DNA from: Streptomyces sp. MA5143a | Lineage (GTDB): Bacteria; Actinomycetota; Actinomycetes; Streptomycetales; Streptomycetaceae | Length of the DNA stretch: 64,000 bases | Assembly (NCBI RefSeq): GCF_900290235.1 | Contig: NZ_OLMK01000042.1 | Location: forward strand, 81,324 to 145,323 | Reading direction: 5' to 3' | Shown: one piece after another, positions 9,201 to 21,200 of the stretch | Layout of the letters: every line of letters begins with the position of its first letter | How positions within the stretch are numbered: the stretch's first letter is position 1 | Position numbers and translations under genes: made by a program | Notes under the pieces: model-generated | Database searches by the model: none | Told to the model about the DNA's origin: nothing | The model's input: the letters and a program-made list of their open reading frames with translations, nothing else

Positions 9201-12200
9201 CGGCCTCGAACGCGTCGGCGTCGACGACGACTTCTTCGCCGTGGGCGGCGACTCCATCCGGTCCATCCAGGTCGTCTCCCGGGCCCGCGCCCAGGGCGTC
9301 GAGGTCACCCCCCGGCAGATCTTCGAGCGCCGGACGGCCGCGGAACTGGCCGCCGTCGCCTCCGAGCAGTCGACGGCCTCCGTCGTCCTGGAGGAGTACG
9401 AGGGCGGCGGCATCGGTGAGTTCCCGCTGCTGCCGATCGCCGAGTACATGCTGGAACTCGGCGGCTCCCACGACCGCTTCTCCATGGCCGTCCTCGCCGA
9501 ACTCCCGCTCGGCATCGACCGCGCCGGCCTCGCCGCCACCCTCGACGCGGTCCTCGACCGCCACGACATCCTGCGCTCACGGCTCGACGCCGGGGCCCGC
9601 CGGATGATCGTCGGCGCGCCGGGCACGGTGGACGCGGGCACCCTGCTGCGCCGCGTCGCCTGCGACGGCTCACAGGCCGCGGACGAGCTGGTGGCCGCCG
9701 AACTCGACGCGGCGACCGGCCGCCTGGACCCGGCCGCCGGGGTCATGGCCCAGTTCGTGTGGCTCGACCCGGCCGATCCCAAGGCCCCCGGCCGCCTGAT
9801 CATCGCCCTGCACCACCTCGTCGTCGACGGCGTCTCCTGGCGCGTCCTCCTGCCCGACCTCGCCGCCGCCTGGCAGCAGGTCAAGGAGCGGGGCCGGGCG
9901 AAGCTGCCGGCCGGCGGCACCTCCGTACGCCGCTGGACGCACGCCCTGATCGAGGAGGCCGGCTCGCCCGAGCGCACGGCCGAGCTGGACCTGTGGAAGC
10001 GGGTCCTCGACGGGCCCGACCCGCTGCTCTCGCACCGCCCGCTGGACCCCGCCGTCGACACCCGGGGCTCCCTCGACTTCGTCCGCGTGCAGCTCCCCGC
10101 CGACGTCACCGAGGCCCTCCTCACCACGGTCCCGGCAGCCTTCCACGGCGGCGTCAACGACGGCCTCCTCGCGGCCCTCGCCCTGGCCGTCACCAAGTGG
10201 CGCCGCGCGCGGAGCGTCTACGAGTCCTCCACCCTGATCAAGCTGGAGGGCCACGGCCGCGAACAGGACGTGGTCCCCGGCGCGGACCTGTCCGCCACGA
10301 TCGGCTGGTTCACCAGCCTGTACCCGGTCCGCCTGGACGTGGCGGGCATCGACCTGGACGAGGCGTTCCAGGGCGGCAAGGCGGCAGGAGCCGCCGTGAA
10401 GGCCGTCAAGGAACAGCTCCTGTCGATCCCGGACAAGGGCCTCGGCCACGGCTTGCTGCGCTACTTGAACGAGACGACCGCGGCCGACCTGAACGCGCTC
10501 GGCTCCACCGGCCAGATCGGCTTCAACTACCTCGGCCGTTTCTCCTCCGCCGACATGCCCGAGCACCTGCGGGGCAACGGCTTCACCCAGCTCCGCGAGC
10601 TCTCCGCGCCCCTCGACGAGGACATGCCCGCCATGTCGTCCCTGGAGATCAACTCCCTGGTCGTCGACACGGAGGACGGCGCCCGGCTCGATGCGAGCAT
10701 CGGCTTCCCGGCCGGCCTCTTCGAGAAGGAGGACGTCGAGGAGCTGGTGGACCTGTGGTTCACCGCGCTGACCGCCCTCGCCCGACACGTCGGCCAGGAG
10801 AACGCCGGCGGGCTCACCCCCTCCGACCTGCCCCTCGTGGACGTCACCCAGCAGGACATCGAACGGTGGGAGGAGACCTACCCCGGTCTCACCGACGTGT
10901 GGCCGCTCACGGCCCTCCAGTCGGGCCTGCTGTTCCACACGATGCTGAACGACGACTCCTGGGACGCCTACCAGATGCAGATGTCGTTCCACGTCACCGG
11001 CGAGGTCGACGCGGAGCGCATGCGCACCGCCGGCCAGGCCGTCCTGGACCGGCACCCGAACCTGCGGGCCGCGTTCGTCACCGACTCCGCCGGCCGCCAG
11101 GCCCAGGCCGTCGTGGACGGCGTCGAACTCCCCTGGCGGGAGATCGACCTGACCCACCTCCCCGAGGAGGAGCGCGAGGAGTCCTTCGAGCGGTTCCTCA
11201 CCGCGGACCACGCGCAGGCGTTCGACCCGGCCAGCCCGCCGATGCTCCGCATGACCCTCGTCCGGATGACGGGCGAGACCTCCGAGCTGGTCCTCACCGC
11301 CAACCACGTCCTCTTCGACGGCTGGTCCTTCCCGCACCTGATGAAGGACCTCCTCCACCTGTACGGCTCCGGCGGCGACCCCGCGGTCCTGCCCCGCGTC
11401 CGCGGCTTCAAGGACTTCCTCACCTGGCTCGACCGCCAGGACCACGAGGCGTCGCGGCAGGCCTGGGCCCGCGAACTGGAGGGCGTCGAGGAGCCCACCC
11501 TGCTCGTGCGGGGCGGCGCCCCCGCCACCGGCAGCCAGGGCATCGGCTCCGTCGACGTGCCCCTGCCCCTGGACGAGGTGCGCAGGCTCACCCGCCGCGC
11601 CTCGGAGCTGGGCGTCACCGTCAACACCCTGGTGCAGGGCGCCTGGGCGGTCCTGCTCGGCCGGCTCACCGGACGCCGGGACGTCGTGTTCGGCGCGACC
11701 GTCTCCGGACGGCCCCCGGCGGTGCCGGACGTCGACTCGATGGTCGGCCTGTTCATCAACACGCTGCCCGTCCGCGTCGAGTACGGGCCCGGCGACTCCC
11801 TCGCCGACGTCCTCACCGCGCTCCAGCGGCGGCAGGCCGCGCTGCTCGACCACCACCACCAGGGTCTGAGCGAGATCCAGCAGAGCACCGGCCTCAGCTC
11901 CCTCTTCGACACCCTGGTCGTCTTCGAGTCCTACCCGGTGGACCGGGCCGGCCTCGACGAGGCCAACGCGGCGGCCGGGATCGCCTTCACCACCATCCGC
12001 CCCTCCACGGGCACCCACTACCCGTTGACCGTGATGGCGGACGCCGACCCGCATCTGCGGCTCGCCCTCCAGTTCCAGGAGCACGTCCTGGACCGGGCCG
12101 CCGTCGAGTCGTACGCGGCGCGCCTCGCCCTCGTCCTGCGGCAGCTGGCGGACGACCCGACCCTGCCGGTCGGTCTCGTCGACCTGCTGGAGCCGGCCGA

Positions 12201-15200
12201 GCACGAGCGTCTGCTGGAGCTGAGCGGCACCACCGCGCCCCGCCCCGACACGACCGTCACCCGGCTCATCGAGAAGCAGGCCGCGGCCACCCCGGACTCG
12301 ATCGCACTCGTCCACGAGGGCGCCCGCACGACGTACGAGCAGCTCAACTCCCGCGCCAACCGGCTCGCCCGGCTCCTCGTCGACCGCGGCGTCGGCCCGG
12401 AGACCGTCGTCGCCGTGTCCCTGCCCCGCTCGACCGACCTGGCCGTGGCCCTGCTGGCGGTGCTGAAGGCGGGCGGCGCCTATCTGCCGATCGACCCGAA
12501 GTACCCGAGCCACCGCCTGGAGTACATCCTCGGCGAGGCCCGCCCGACCCTGGTCCTCACGGACGCCGAGACGGTCGCGGTGCTGCCGGACACCGACACG
12601 CCGAAGCTGTACGTCGACGAGCTCGACCTGCCGGCCGACGACACCGATCTCGGCCGTCCGGTCCACCCGCAGAACCTCGCGTACGTGATGTACACCTCGG
12701 GTTCCTCCGGCACCCCCAAGGGCGTCGCCATCACCCACGCCAACATCGTCAACGGTGTGCTGGGGCTCGCCGCCCGCATGGGCGTCCAGGCCGGCTCCAA
12801 GGTCCTCGCCGGTACCTCGATCAACTTCGACGTCTCCGCGTTCGAGCTGTTCACCACGCTCGTCCACGGCGGCACGGCGGAGATCGTCCGGGACGTCCTG
12901 GTCCTCGGCGAGCGCGACCACTGGCGGGGGGCCGTCGTCAGCACGGTGCCGTCGGCGTTCGCGGAACTCCTCGACCAGATCGCCGACCGCACCTCCATGG
13001 ACACGGTCGTCTTCGCGGGCGAGGCCCTGTCGTCGACGCTGGTCTCCCGGGTCCGCGAGGCGTTCCCCGGCGTCCGGATCGTCAACGCCTACGGGCAGAC
13101 GGAGAGCTTCTACGCGACCACGTTCGACGCGGGCGACTGGGACGGCACGGGCAGCGCGCCCGTCGGCACCCCGCTGCCCAACATGCGGGCGTACGTCCTC
13201 GGCGCGGGCCTCACGCCCGTGCCGCCGGGCGCCGTCGGCGAGCTGTACGTCGCCGGGAACCTGGGCCGCGGCTACCGCGGACGGCCCGAGCTGACCGCCG
13301 ACCGGTTCGTCGCCGACCCGTTCGGCGAGCCCGGCTCCCGGATGTACCGCACCGGTGACCTCGCCCGCTGGACCGAGGACGGGCAGATCGAGTACCTCGG
13401 CCGGGGCGACACCCAGGTCAAGGTGCGCGGCTTCCGCATCGAACCCGGCGAGGTCGAGGCCGCCCTCGCCTCCCACCCGCAGGTCACCCAGGCCGCGGTG
13501 ATCGCCCGCAACGGGCGCGGCACCAACGCCGGCCAGGTCCTCGTGGCGTACGTCGTGCCCACCGCGCCCGACGCGGTGGACGCCGACGAGCTGGGCGCCC
13601 ACGCGGCCCGCGAGCTCCCCGAGTTCATGGTCCCGGCCGCCTACGTCGCCCTCGACCGGCTGCCGCTGATGCCGAACGGCAAGCTCGACCGGGCCGCGCT
13701 GCCCGCCCCCGAGTTCGCCGGGGTGCCCTACCGGGCGCCGCGCACCAAGCGGGAGGAGATCCTCGCCGGGCTGTACGCCGAGGTCCTCGGCGTGGACGAG
13801 GTCGGCATCGACGACAACTTCTTCAACCTGGGCGGCCACTCGCTCCTCGCAACCCGTCTGATCAGCCGTATCCGCACCGCACTGGGCGTGGAGATCCCGA
13901 TCAAGGTGGTCTTCGGCTCGCCCACGGTCGCCGAGCTGACGGCGCAGCTGTCGTCCGGCGACACCGTCCGCACCCCGCTGCGGCGCCTGCGCACCCGCCC
14001 CGAGAAGCTGCCGCTGTCGTTCGCCCAGCGCCGGCTGTGGTTCATCGACCGGTTCGAGGGGCCTTCGGCGACGTACAACATCCCGATGGCGCTGCGGCTG
14101 ACCGGCGACCTGGACACCGAGGCGCTCGCCGAGGCGATCCGGGACGTCGTGGCCCGCCACGAGAGCCTGCGCACCGTGTACGCGGAGGACGTGGACGGCA
14201 CCGCCTACCAGGTCGTCCTGGAGCCGGGGCAGTACAGCCTCCCCGTCCCGGTCGTCGAGGTGGCGGCGGACGACGTGGCGGACGCGGTCGCCCGCGCGGC
14301 CCGGCACCACTTCGACCTCGCGAGTGACATCCCCGTCAAGGCGGGCATCCTGCGCGTCGGCCCGGGCGAGCACCTCCTGACCCTGCTCATCCACCACATC
14401 GCCAGCGACGGCGAGTCCATGGCCCCGCTGATCCGGGACATCTCCACCGCCTACGCGGCCCGCCGCGAGGGCCTCGCGCCCGAGTTCGCCGAACTGTCCG
14501 TGCAGTACGCCGACTACACGCTCTGGCAGCGGGACCTGCTCGGCGACGCCACCGACCCGGACAGCGTGCTCGCCGCGCAGTCCTCGTACTGGCGGCGCGA
14601 ACTGGCCGCCGTACCGCAGCCGCTGAGGCTGCCCGTGGACCGGCCGCGCCCGCCGAAGGCGAGCTACCGGGGCGAGATGCTCGACTTCCGCCTCGACGAC
14701 GACCTCCTGGTCGCCGTGGAGAAGCTGGCCCGCGAGCACGACGTGACCGTCTCCATGGTCATGCAGTCCGTCCTCGCGGTGCTGCTGCACCAGCTCGGCG
14801 GTGGAGACGACATCCCGATCGGCTCTCCGATCGCCGGCCGCACCGACGAGGCCCTCGCCGACCTGGTCGGGTTCTTCGTCAACACCTGGGTGCTGCGCGC
14901 CGAACTGTCCGCCAACCCCACCTTCGAGGAGCTGATCGCCCAGGTCCGCGGGAAGGCCCTGGCCGCGTACGCCAACCAGGACGCCCCCTTCGAGCGCCTG
15001 GTGGAACTGCTCAACCCCGAGCGGTCCACGGCCTACCACCCGCTGTTCCAGGTCATGTTCGCCTGGCAGAACTTCGCGCAGGCCGACTTCGACCTGCCGG
15101 GCCTGGACGTCGCCTATGTGCCGACGCCCACCGGGACCGCCAAGTTCGACCTGTTCTTCAACCTCACCGAGGTGACGGGCCCGGACGGACGCGAGGTCGA

Positions 15201-18200
15201 GGGCCTGCTGGAGTACGCCTCCGACCTGTTCGACCGGGAGACGGCCGAGCGCGTCGCCGACCGCTTCGTGCGGGTGCTGCGCCAGCTCGTCGCCGCCCCG
15301 GCGGCCCGTGTCGGCGCGGTCGACCTCCTCGACGACGCCGAGCGCGAGCAGGTGCTGCACCGCTTCAACGACACCGCCGAGCCGACCCCGCACCTCACGG
15401 TCGCCGAACTCGTCGAGAAGCAGGTCGCCGCCACCCCGGACGCGGTCGCGATCGTCTCCGGCGACACCACGCTCGCCTACTGGGAGCTGAACGCCCGCGC
15501 CAACCGGCTCGCCCGCGAACTCGTCGCCCACGGCGTCGGCCCCGAGACCCTGGTCGCGGTGTCCCTGCCGCGCACCGCCGACCTCGCGGTCGCCCTGCTC
15601 GCCGTCCTCAAGTCGGGCGGCGTCTACCTCCCGATCGACCCCAAGTACCCGAGCCACCGCCTGGACCACATCCTCACCGAGGCGGCCCCGGCCCTCGTCC
15701 TCACGGACACCGGGACGGTCTCGGTGCTCCCCGAGACGGACCTCCCCAAGCTGTACCTGGACCGGCTCGACCTCACCGACCGCTCCCCGGACAACCTGCC
15801 GGTCACCGCCCACCCGCAGAACCTGGCGTACGTCATGTACACCTCGGGCTCGACCGGTGTGCCGAAGGGCGTGTCCCTCAGCCACCACAACATCGTCAAC
15901 GGTGTGCTGCGGCTGATCCCGAGGGTCGGTGTGAAGAAGGGCTCGCGGATCCTCGCGGGCACCTCCATCAACTTCGACGTGTCGGTGTTCGAACTGTTCA
16001 CCACGCTCAGCGTCGGCGGCAGCGCCGAGATCGTCCGGGACGTCCTCGTCCTCGGCGAACGCGACAGCTGGAACGGCACGATGATCTCCACCGTGCCGTC
16101 GGCCTTCACAGAGCTGCTCGACCAGCTCGCGGGCCGCCTCACCGTCGAGACGGTCGTCTTCGCCGGCGAGGCCCTGCCCACCGCCCTGGTGGAGCGGATG
16201 CGGGAGCAGATCCCCGGCGTCCGCGTCGTCAACGCCTACGGCCAGACCGAGTCGTTCTACGCCACCACCCACACCGCGACCGGCACGGGAGCGGCCGGCG
16301 GCACCGGCAGCGCGCCCATCGGCACGCCCCTCGGCAACATGCGGGCCTACGTCCTCGGCCCCGGCTTCACCCCGGCGCCCGTGGGCGTGGTCGGCGAGCT
16401 GTACATCGCCGGTGACGTCAGCCGCGGCTACCGCGGCCGGCCCGACCTGACCGCCGAGCGGTTCGTCGCCGACCCGTTCGGCCCGCCCGGCTCCCGCATG
16501 TACCGCACGGGCGACCTCGCCCGCTGGAACGCCGACGGGCAGCTGGAGTACGCCGGACGCGCCGACTCCCAGGTCAAGGTGCGGGGCTTCCGCATCGAGC
16601 CCGGCGAGGTCGAGGCCGCGATCACCGCGCACCCCGGTGTCGCCCGGGCGGCGGTCGTGGTTCGTGAGCACGGCAGGACCAAGCAGCTCGTCGGCTATGT
16701 GGTCCCGGCGGACGCGGGGACGGGCGGTGACGGCGCCGGACAGCTCGGCGGCACCGACTTCGACCTCACCGCCGGACTCACCTCACGCGACCTGCGCTCC
16801 TTCGTCTCCGACCGGCTCCCCGAGTTCATGGTCCCGGCCTCCTTCGTCGTCCTCGACCGGCTGCCGCTCGCCCCGAACGGCAAGCTCGACACCAAGGCGC
16901 TGCCCGAACCGGAGTTCAGCGGCGGCGAGTACCGGGCGCCCCGCACCCCGGAGGAGGAGATCCTCGCCGCCGTGTACGCCGACGTGCTCGGCCACGGCCG
17001 GGTCGGCATCGACGACGACTTCTTCGCCGTCGGCGGTGACTCCATCCGCTCCATCCAGGTCGTCACCCGGGCCCGCGCCCAGGGCGTCGAGGTCAGCCCG
17101 CGTGAGATCTTCGAGCACCGCACGGTCGCCGAACTCGCCCGCGTGGCCCGCACCACCGGCACCGCCGTGCTCCTGGAGGAGTTCGAGGGCGGCGGCACGG
17201 GCACCCTGCCGCTGCTGCCGATCGCCCAGTACATGCTGGAACTCGGCGGCGACTTCGACCGCTTCTCCATGTCCCTCCCGCTGGAACTGCCCCTCGGCAT
17301 CGACCGGTCCGGCCTCGTCGCCACCCTCGACGCCGTGTTCGACCGCCATGACCTGCTCCGGTCCCGGCTGACCGGCGCGAGCCTGGAGGTCGCTCCGGCG
17401 GGCTCCACCGACACCGCCTCCCTGATCCGGCGCGTCGCCTGCGACGGGACCTGGGACGAGACCTGGTTGCGCGACGCAGCCGCCGAACTCGACGCGGCCA
17501 CCGGCCGACTGGACCCGGCGGCCGGGGTGATGGCGCAGTTCGTGTGGTTCGACCCGGCCGACCCGGAGATCCCCGGCCGCCTGATCATCGCCCTGCACCA
17601 TCTGGTCGTCGACGGTGTCTCCTGGCGCATCCTGCTGCCCGACCTCGCCGAGGCGTGGAAGCAGCTGACGGAGAACGGCACGGCGGAACTCCCGCCGGTC
17701 GGCACCTCCGTACGGCGCTGGACGCACGCCCTGATCGAGGAGGCCGGCTCCCCGGAGCGCACGGCCGAACTGGAGCTGTGGCGGGGCGTCCTCGACGGCC
17801 CCGACCCCCTGCTGGGCTCCCGCCCGCTGGACCCGGCCGCCGACACCCGTTCCACCATGGACCATGTCTCGCTCCGCCTCCCGGTGGAGGTCACCGAGGC
17901 CCTCCTGACGAAGGTCCCGGCGGCCTTCCACGGCGGCGTCAACGACGCCCTCCTCGCGGCCCTCGCCCTCGCGGTGACCAAGTGGCGCCGAGGCAGGGGC
18001 GTGGACGAGCCGTCGACGCTGGTCCGTCTCGAAGGCCACGGCCGCGAACAGGACGTCGTCCCCGGCGCGGACCTGTCCTCCACGATCGGCTGGTTCACCA
18101 GCATGTACCCGGTCCGCCTGGACACGACGGGCTTCGACGTGGACGAGGCGTTCGAGGGCGGCGCCACGACGGGCGCGGTGGTGAAGTCCGTCAAGGAGCA

Positions 18201-21200
18201 ACTCCTCGCGATCCCGGACAAGGGCCTGGGCTACGGCCTCCTGCGCTACTTCAACGAGGGCACCGCGGCCGACCTCGGCGCTCTCGGTGCCGCCGGGCAG
18301 ATCGGGTTCAACTACCTCGGCCGCTTCTCCTCCGCCGACATGCCGGAGGAACTCCGCCACCTCGGCTGGACCCAGCTCCCCGACGTGACCCTCTCCCCGG
18401 ACCTGGGCGGGATGCCCGCCATGACCACCGTCGAGATCAACTCGGCGGTCATCGACACCGACCTCGGCGCCCAGCTCGACGCCTCCGTCGGCTTCCCGGC
18501 CGGCGTCCTCACCCGCACCGAGGTCGAGGACCTCATGTCCCTCTGGGCGGACGCCCTGAAGGCGATCACCACCCATGTCACCGAGGACCCGAAGGCCGGC
18601 GGGCTCACCCCCTCCGACCTGCCCCTCGTCGACGTGACCCAGCGGGACATCGAGCAGTGGGAGGAGACCTACCCCGGCCTCGGCGACGTCTGGCCGCTCA
18701 CCGCGCTCCAGTCGGGCCTGCTCTTCCAGTCCCTCCTGGACGACGACGCGGCACACGACGCGTACCAGATGCAGATCGCCTTCCATGTCTCCGGCCGGAT
18801 CGACCCGGTGCGTATGCGGGCCGCGGGCCAGGCCGTGCTCGACCGCTACCCGAACCTGCGCGTCGCGTTCGTGACGGACTCGGCCGGCCGGCAGGTCCAG
18901 GCCGTCGTGGACGGCGTCCGCCTTCCCTGGCGGGAGGTCGACCTGCGCGAACTCCCGGAGAAGGAGCGGGAGGCGGCCTTCGAGCGGTTCCTCGCCGAGG
19001 ACCACACCGCCCACTTCGACCCGGCGGCCCCGCCGCTGCTGCGGCTGTCCCTGGTCCGGATGACCGACGACCGCTCCGAACTGGTCCTCACCGCCCACCA
19101 TGTGCTGTTCGACGGCTGGTCCTTCCCGATCCTCATGCAGGACCTGCTCCATCTGTACGGCTCCGCCGGCGACCCGGCCGTCCTGCCCCGCACCCGCGGC
19201 TTCAAGGACTTCCTCACCTGGCTGTCCCGCCAGGACGAGGCGGAGACGGCCCGCGCCTGGGCGGCGGAACTGGCGGGCGTGGAGGAACCCACCCTCCTGG
19301 CACCCCCCACCCCGGCCGGCGTCGCGGAACAGGCCGGCGACAAGGACGCGGACACGGCCACGGACGGCGGTGACCCCGGTGTCGGCCAGCTCGACGTACG
19401 GCTGCCGCTCGACGAGGCCCGCGCCCTCAACCGCCGCGCCTCCGAACTCGGCATCACCGTCAACACGCTCGTCCAGGGCGCGTGGGCGGTCGTCCTCGGC
19501 CGGCTGACGAACCGCTCGGACGTCGTGTTCGGCGCGACCGTCTCCGGGCGGCCGCCGACGGTGACCGACGTGGACTCGATGGTCGGACTCTTCATCAACA
19601 CCCTGCCCGTACGCGTCGAGTACGGCCCCGGCGACACCCTCGCCGACCTGCTCACCGGGCTCCAGCGGCGCCAGGCGGCGCTCCTCGACCACCATCACCA
19701 CGGGCTGAGCGAGATCCACCGGACGACCGGACTGAGCACCCTCTTCGACACCCTCGTGGTCTTCGAGTCGTTCCCCGTGGACAAGGAGGGCATCGACTCC
19801 GCCAACAGCGCCGCCGGGATCGCCTTCACCGGCATCCGCCCCTTCTCCGGCACGCACTACCCGCTGACGGTGATGGCGGCCGCCGACCCGCACCTCCACC
19901 TGGTCCTCCAGTACCAGCAGCACGTCTTCGACCGGGAGACCGTCGAGGCGCTCGGCGGCCGGCTCGTGCGGGTCCTCAGGCAGATGGCGGCCGACCCGTC
20001 GGTCCCGGTGGGCCGCGTCGACCTCCTCGAACCGGCCGAGCACGAGCGGCTCGCCGAACTGAGCGGCACCTCGGCCGGCACCCCGGCGCTGACCGTCGCC
20101 GAACTGGTCGAACGGCAGGTCGCGGCCACCCCGGACGCGCCGGCCGTGGAGTACGGCGACACGACGCTGACGTACGCGGGGCTGAACGCGGCGGCCAACC
20201 GGCTCGCCCGGGAGCTCGTCGCCCACGGCGTCGGCCCGGAGACCGTGGTCGCGGTGGCCCTGCCCCGCACCGAGGGCCTCGCGGTGGCCCTGCTGGCGGT
20301 ACTGAAGGCGGGCGGCGCCCATCTGCCGATCGACCCGAAGTACCCGAGCCACCGCCTGGAGTACATCCTCGGCGAGGCCCGGCCCCAGCTGGTCCTCACC
20401 GACTCGGCGACGGTCTCCGTACTGCCCCCGACGACCGTGCCGAAGCTGTACGTCGACGAGCTGGTCCTCCCGGCCGACGACACCGACCTCGGCCGCCCGG
20501 TCCACCCGGAGAACCTCGCGTACGTGATGTACACCTCCGGTTCGACGGGCACCCCGAAGGGCGTAGCGATCACGCACTCCAACGTGGTCAACGGCGTGCT
20601 GCGGCTGGCCGGCCCGGTGGGCATGGCACCCGGCCGCCGGATGCTCGCGGGCACCTCGGTCAACTTCGACGTCTCGGTGTTCGAGCTGTTCACCACCCTC
20701 GCCCACGGCGGGACCGTCGAGATCGTCCGCGACGTGCTCGCCCTGGGAGAGCGGGACGGCTGGCAGGGCTCCGTCATCAGCACCGTCCCGTCCGTCTTCG
20801 CCGAACTCGTCGACCAGCTCGCCGACACCACCACCGTCGACACCCTGGTCTTCGCGGGCGAGGGCCTGCCCTCCGGGCTCGTACGCCGGGTCCGGGAGGC
20901 CTTCCCCGACGTGCGCGTGATCAACGCGTACGGCCAGACGGAGAGCTTCTACGCCACCCTCGCCGAGGTGGGCGACACCACGGCCGGCGCCCCGATCGGC
21001 GCCCCGCTCGCCAACATGCGGGCGTACGTCCTCGGTCCGGGGCTCACCCCGGTACCGCCGGGCGCGGTGGGGGAGCTGTACGTCGCGGGGAACGTCGGAC
21101 GCGGCTACCGGGGACGCCCCGAGCTGACCGCGGACCGGTTCGTCGCCGACCCGTTCGGCCCGCCCGGCTCCCGGATGTACCGCACGGGCGACCTCGCCCG

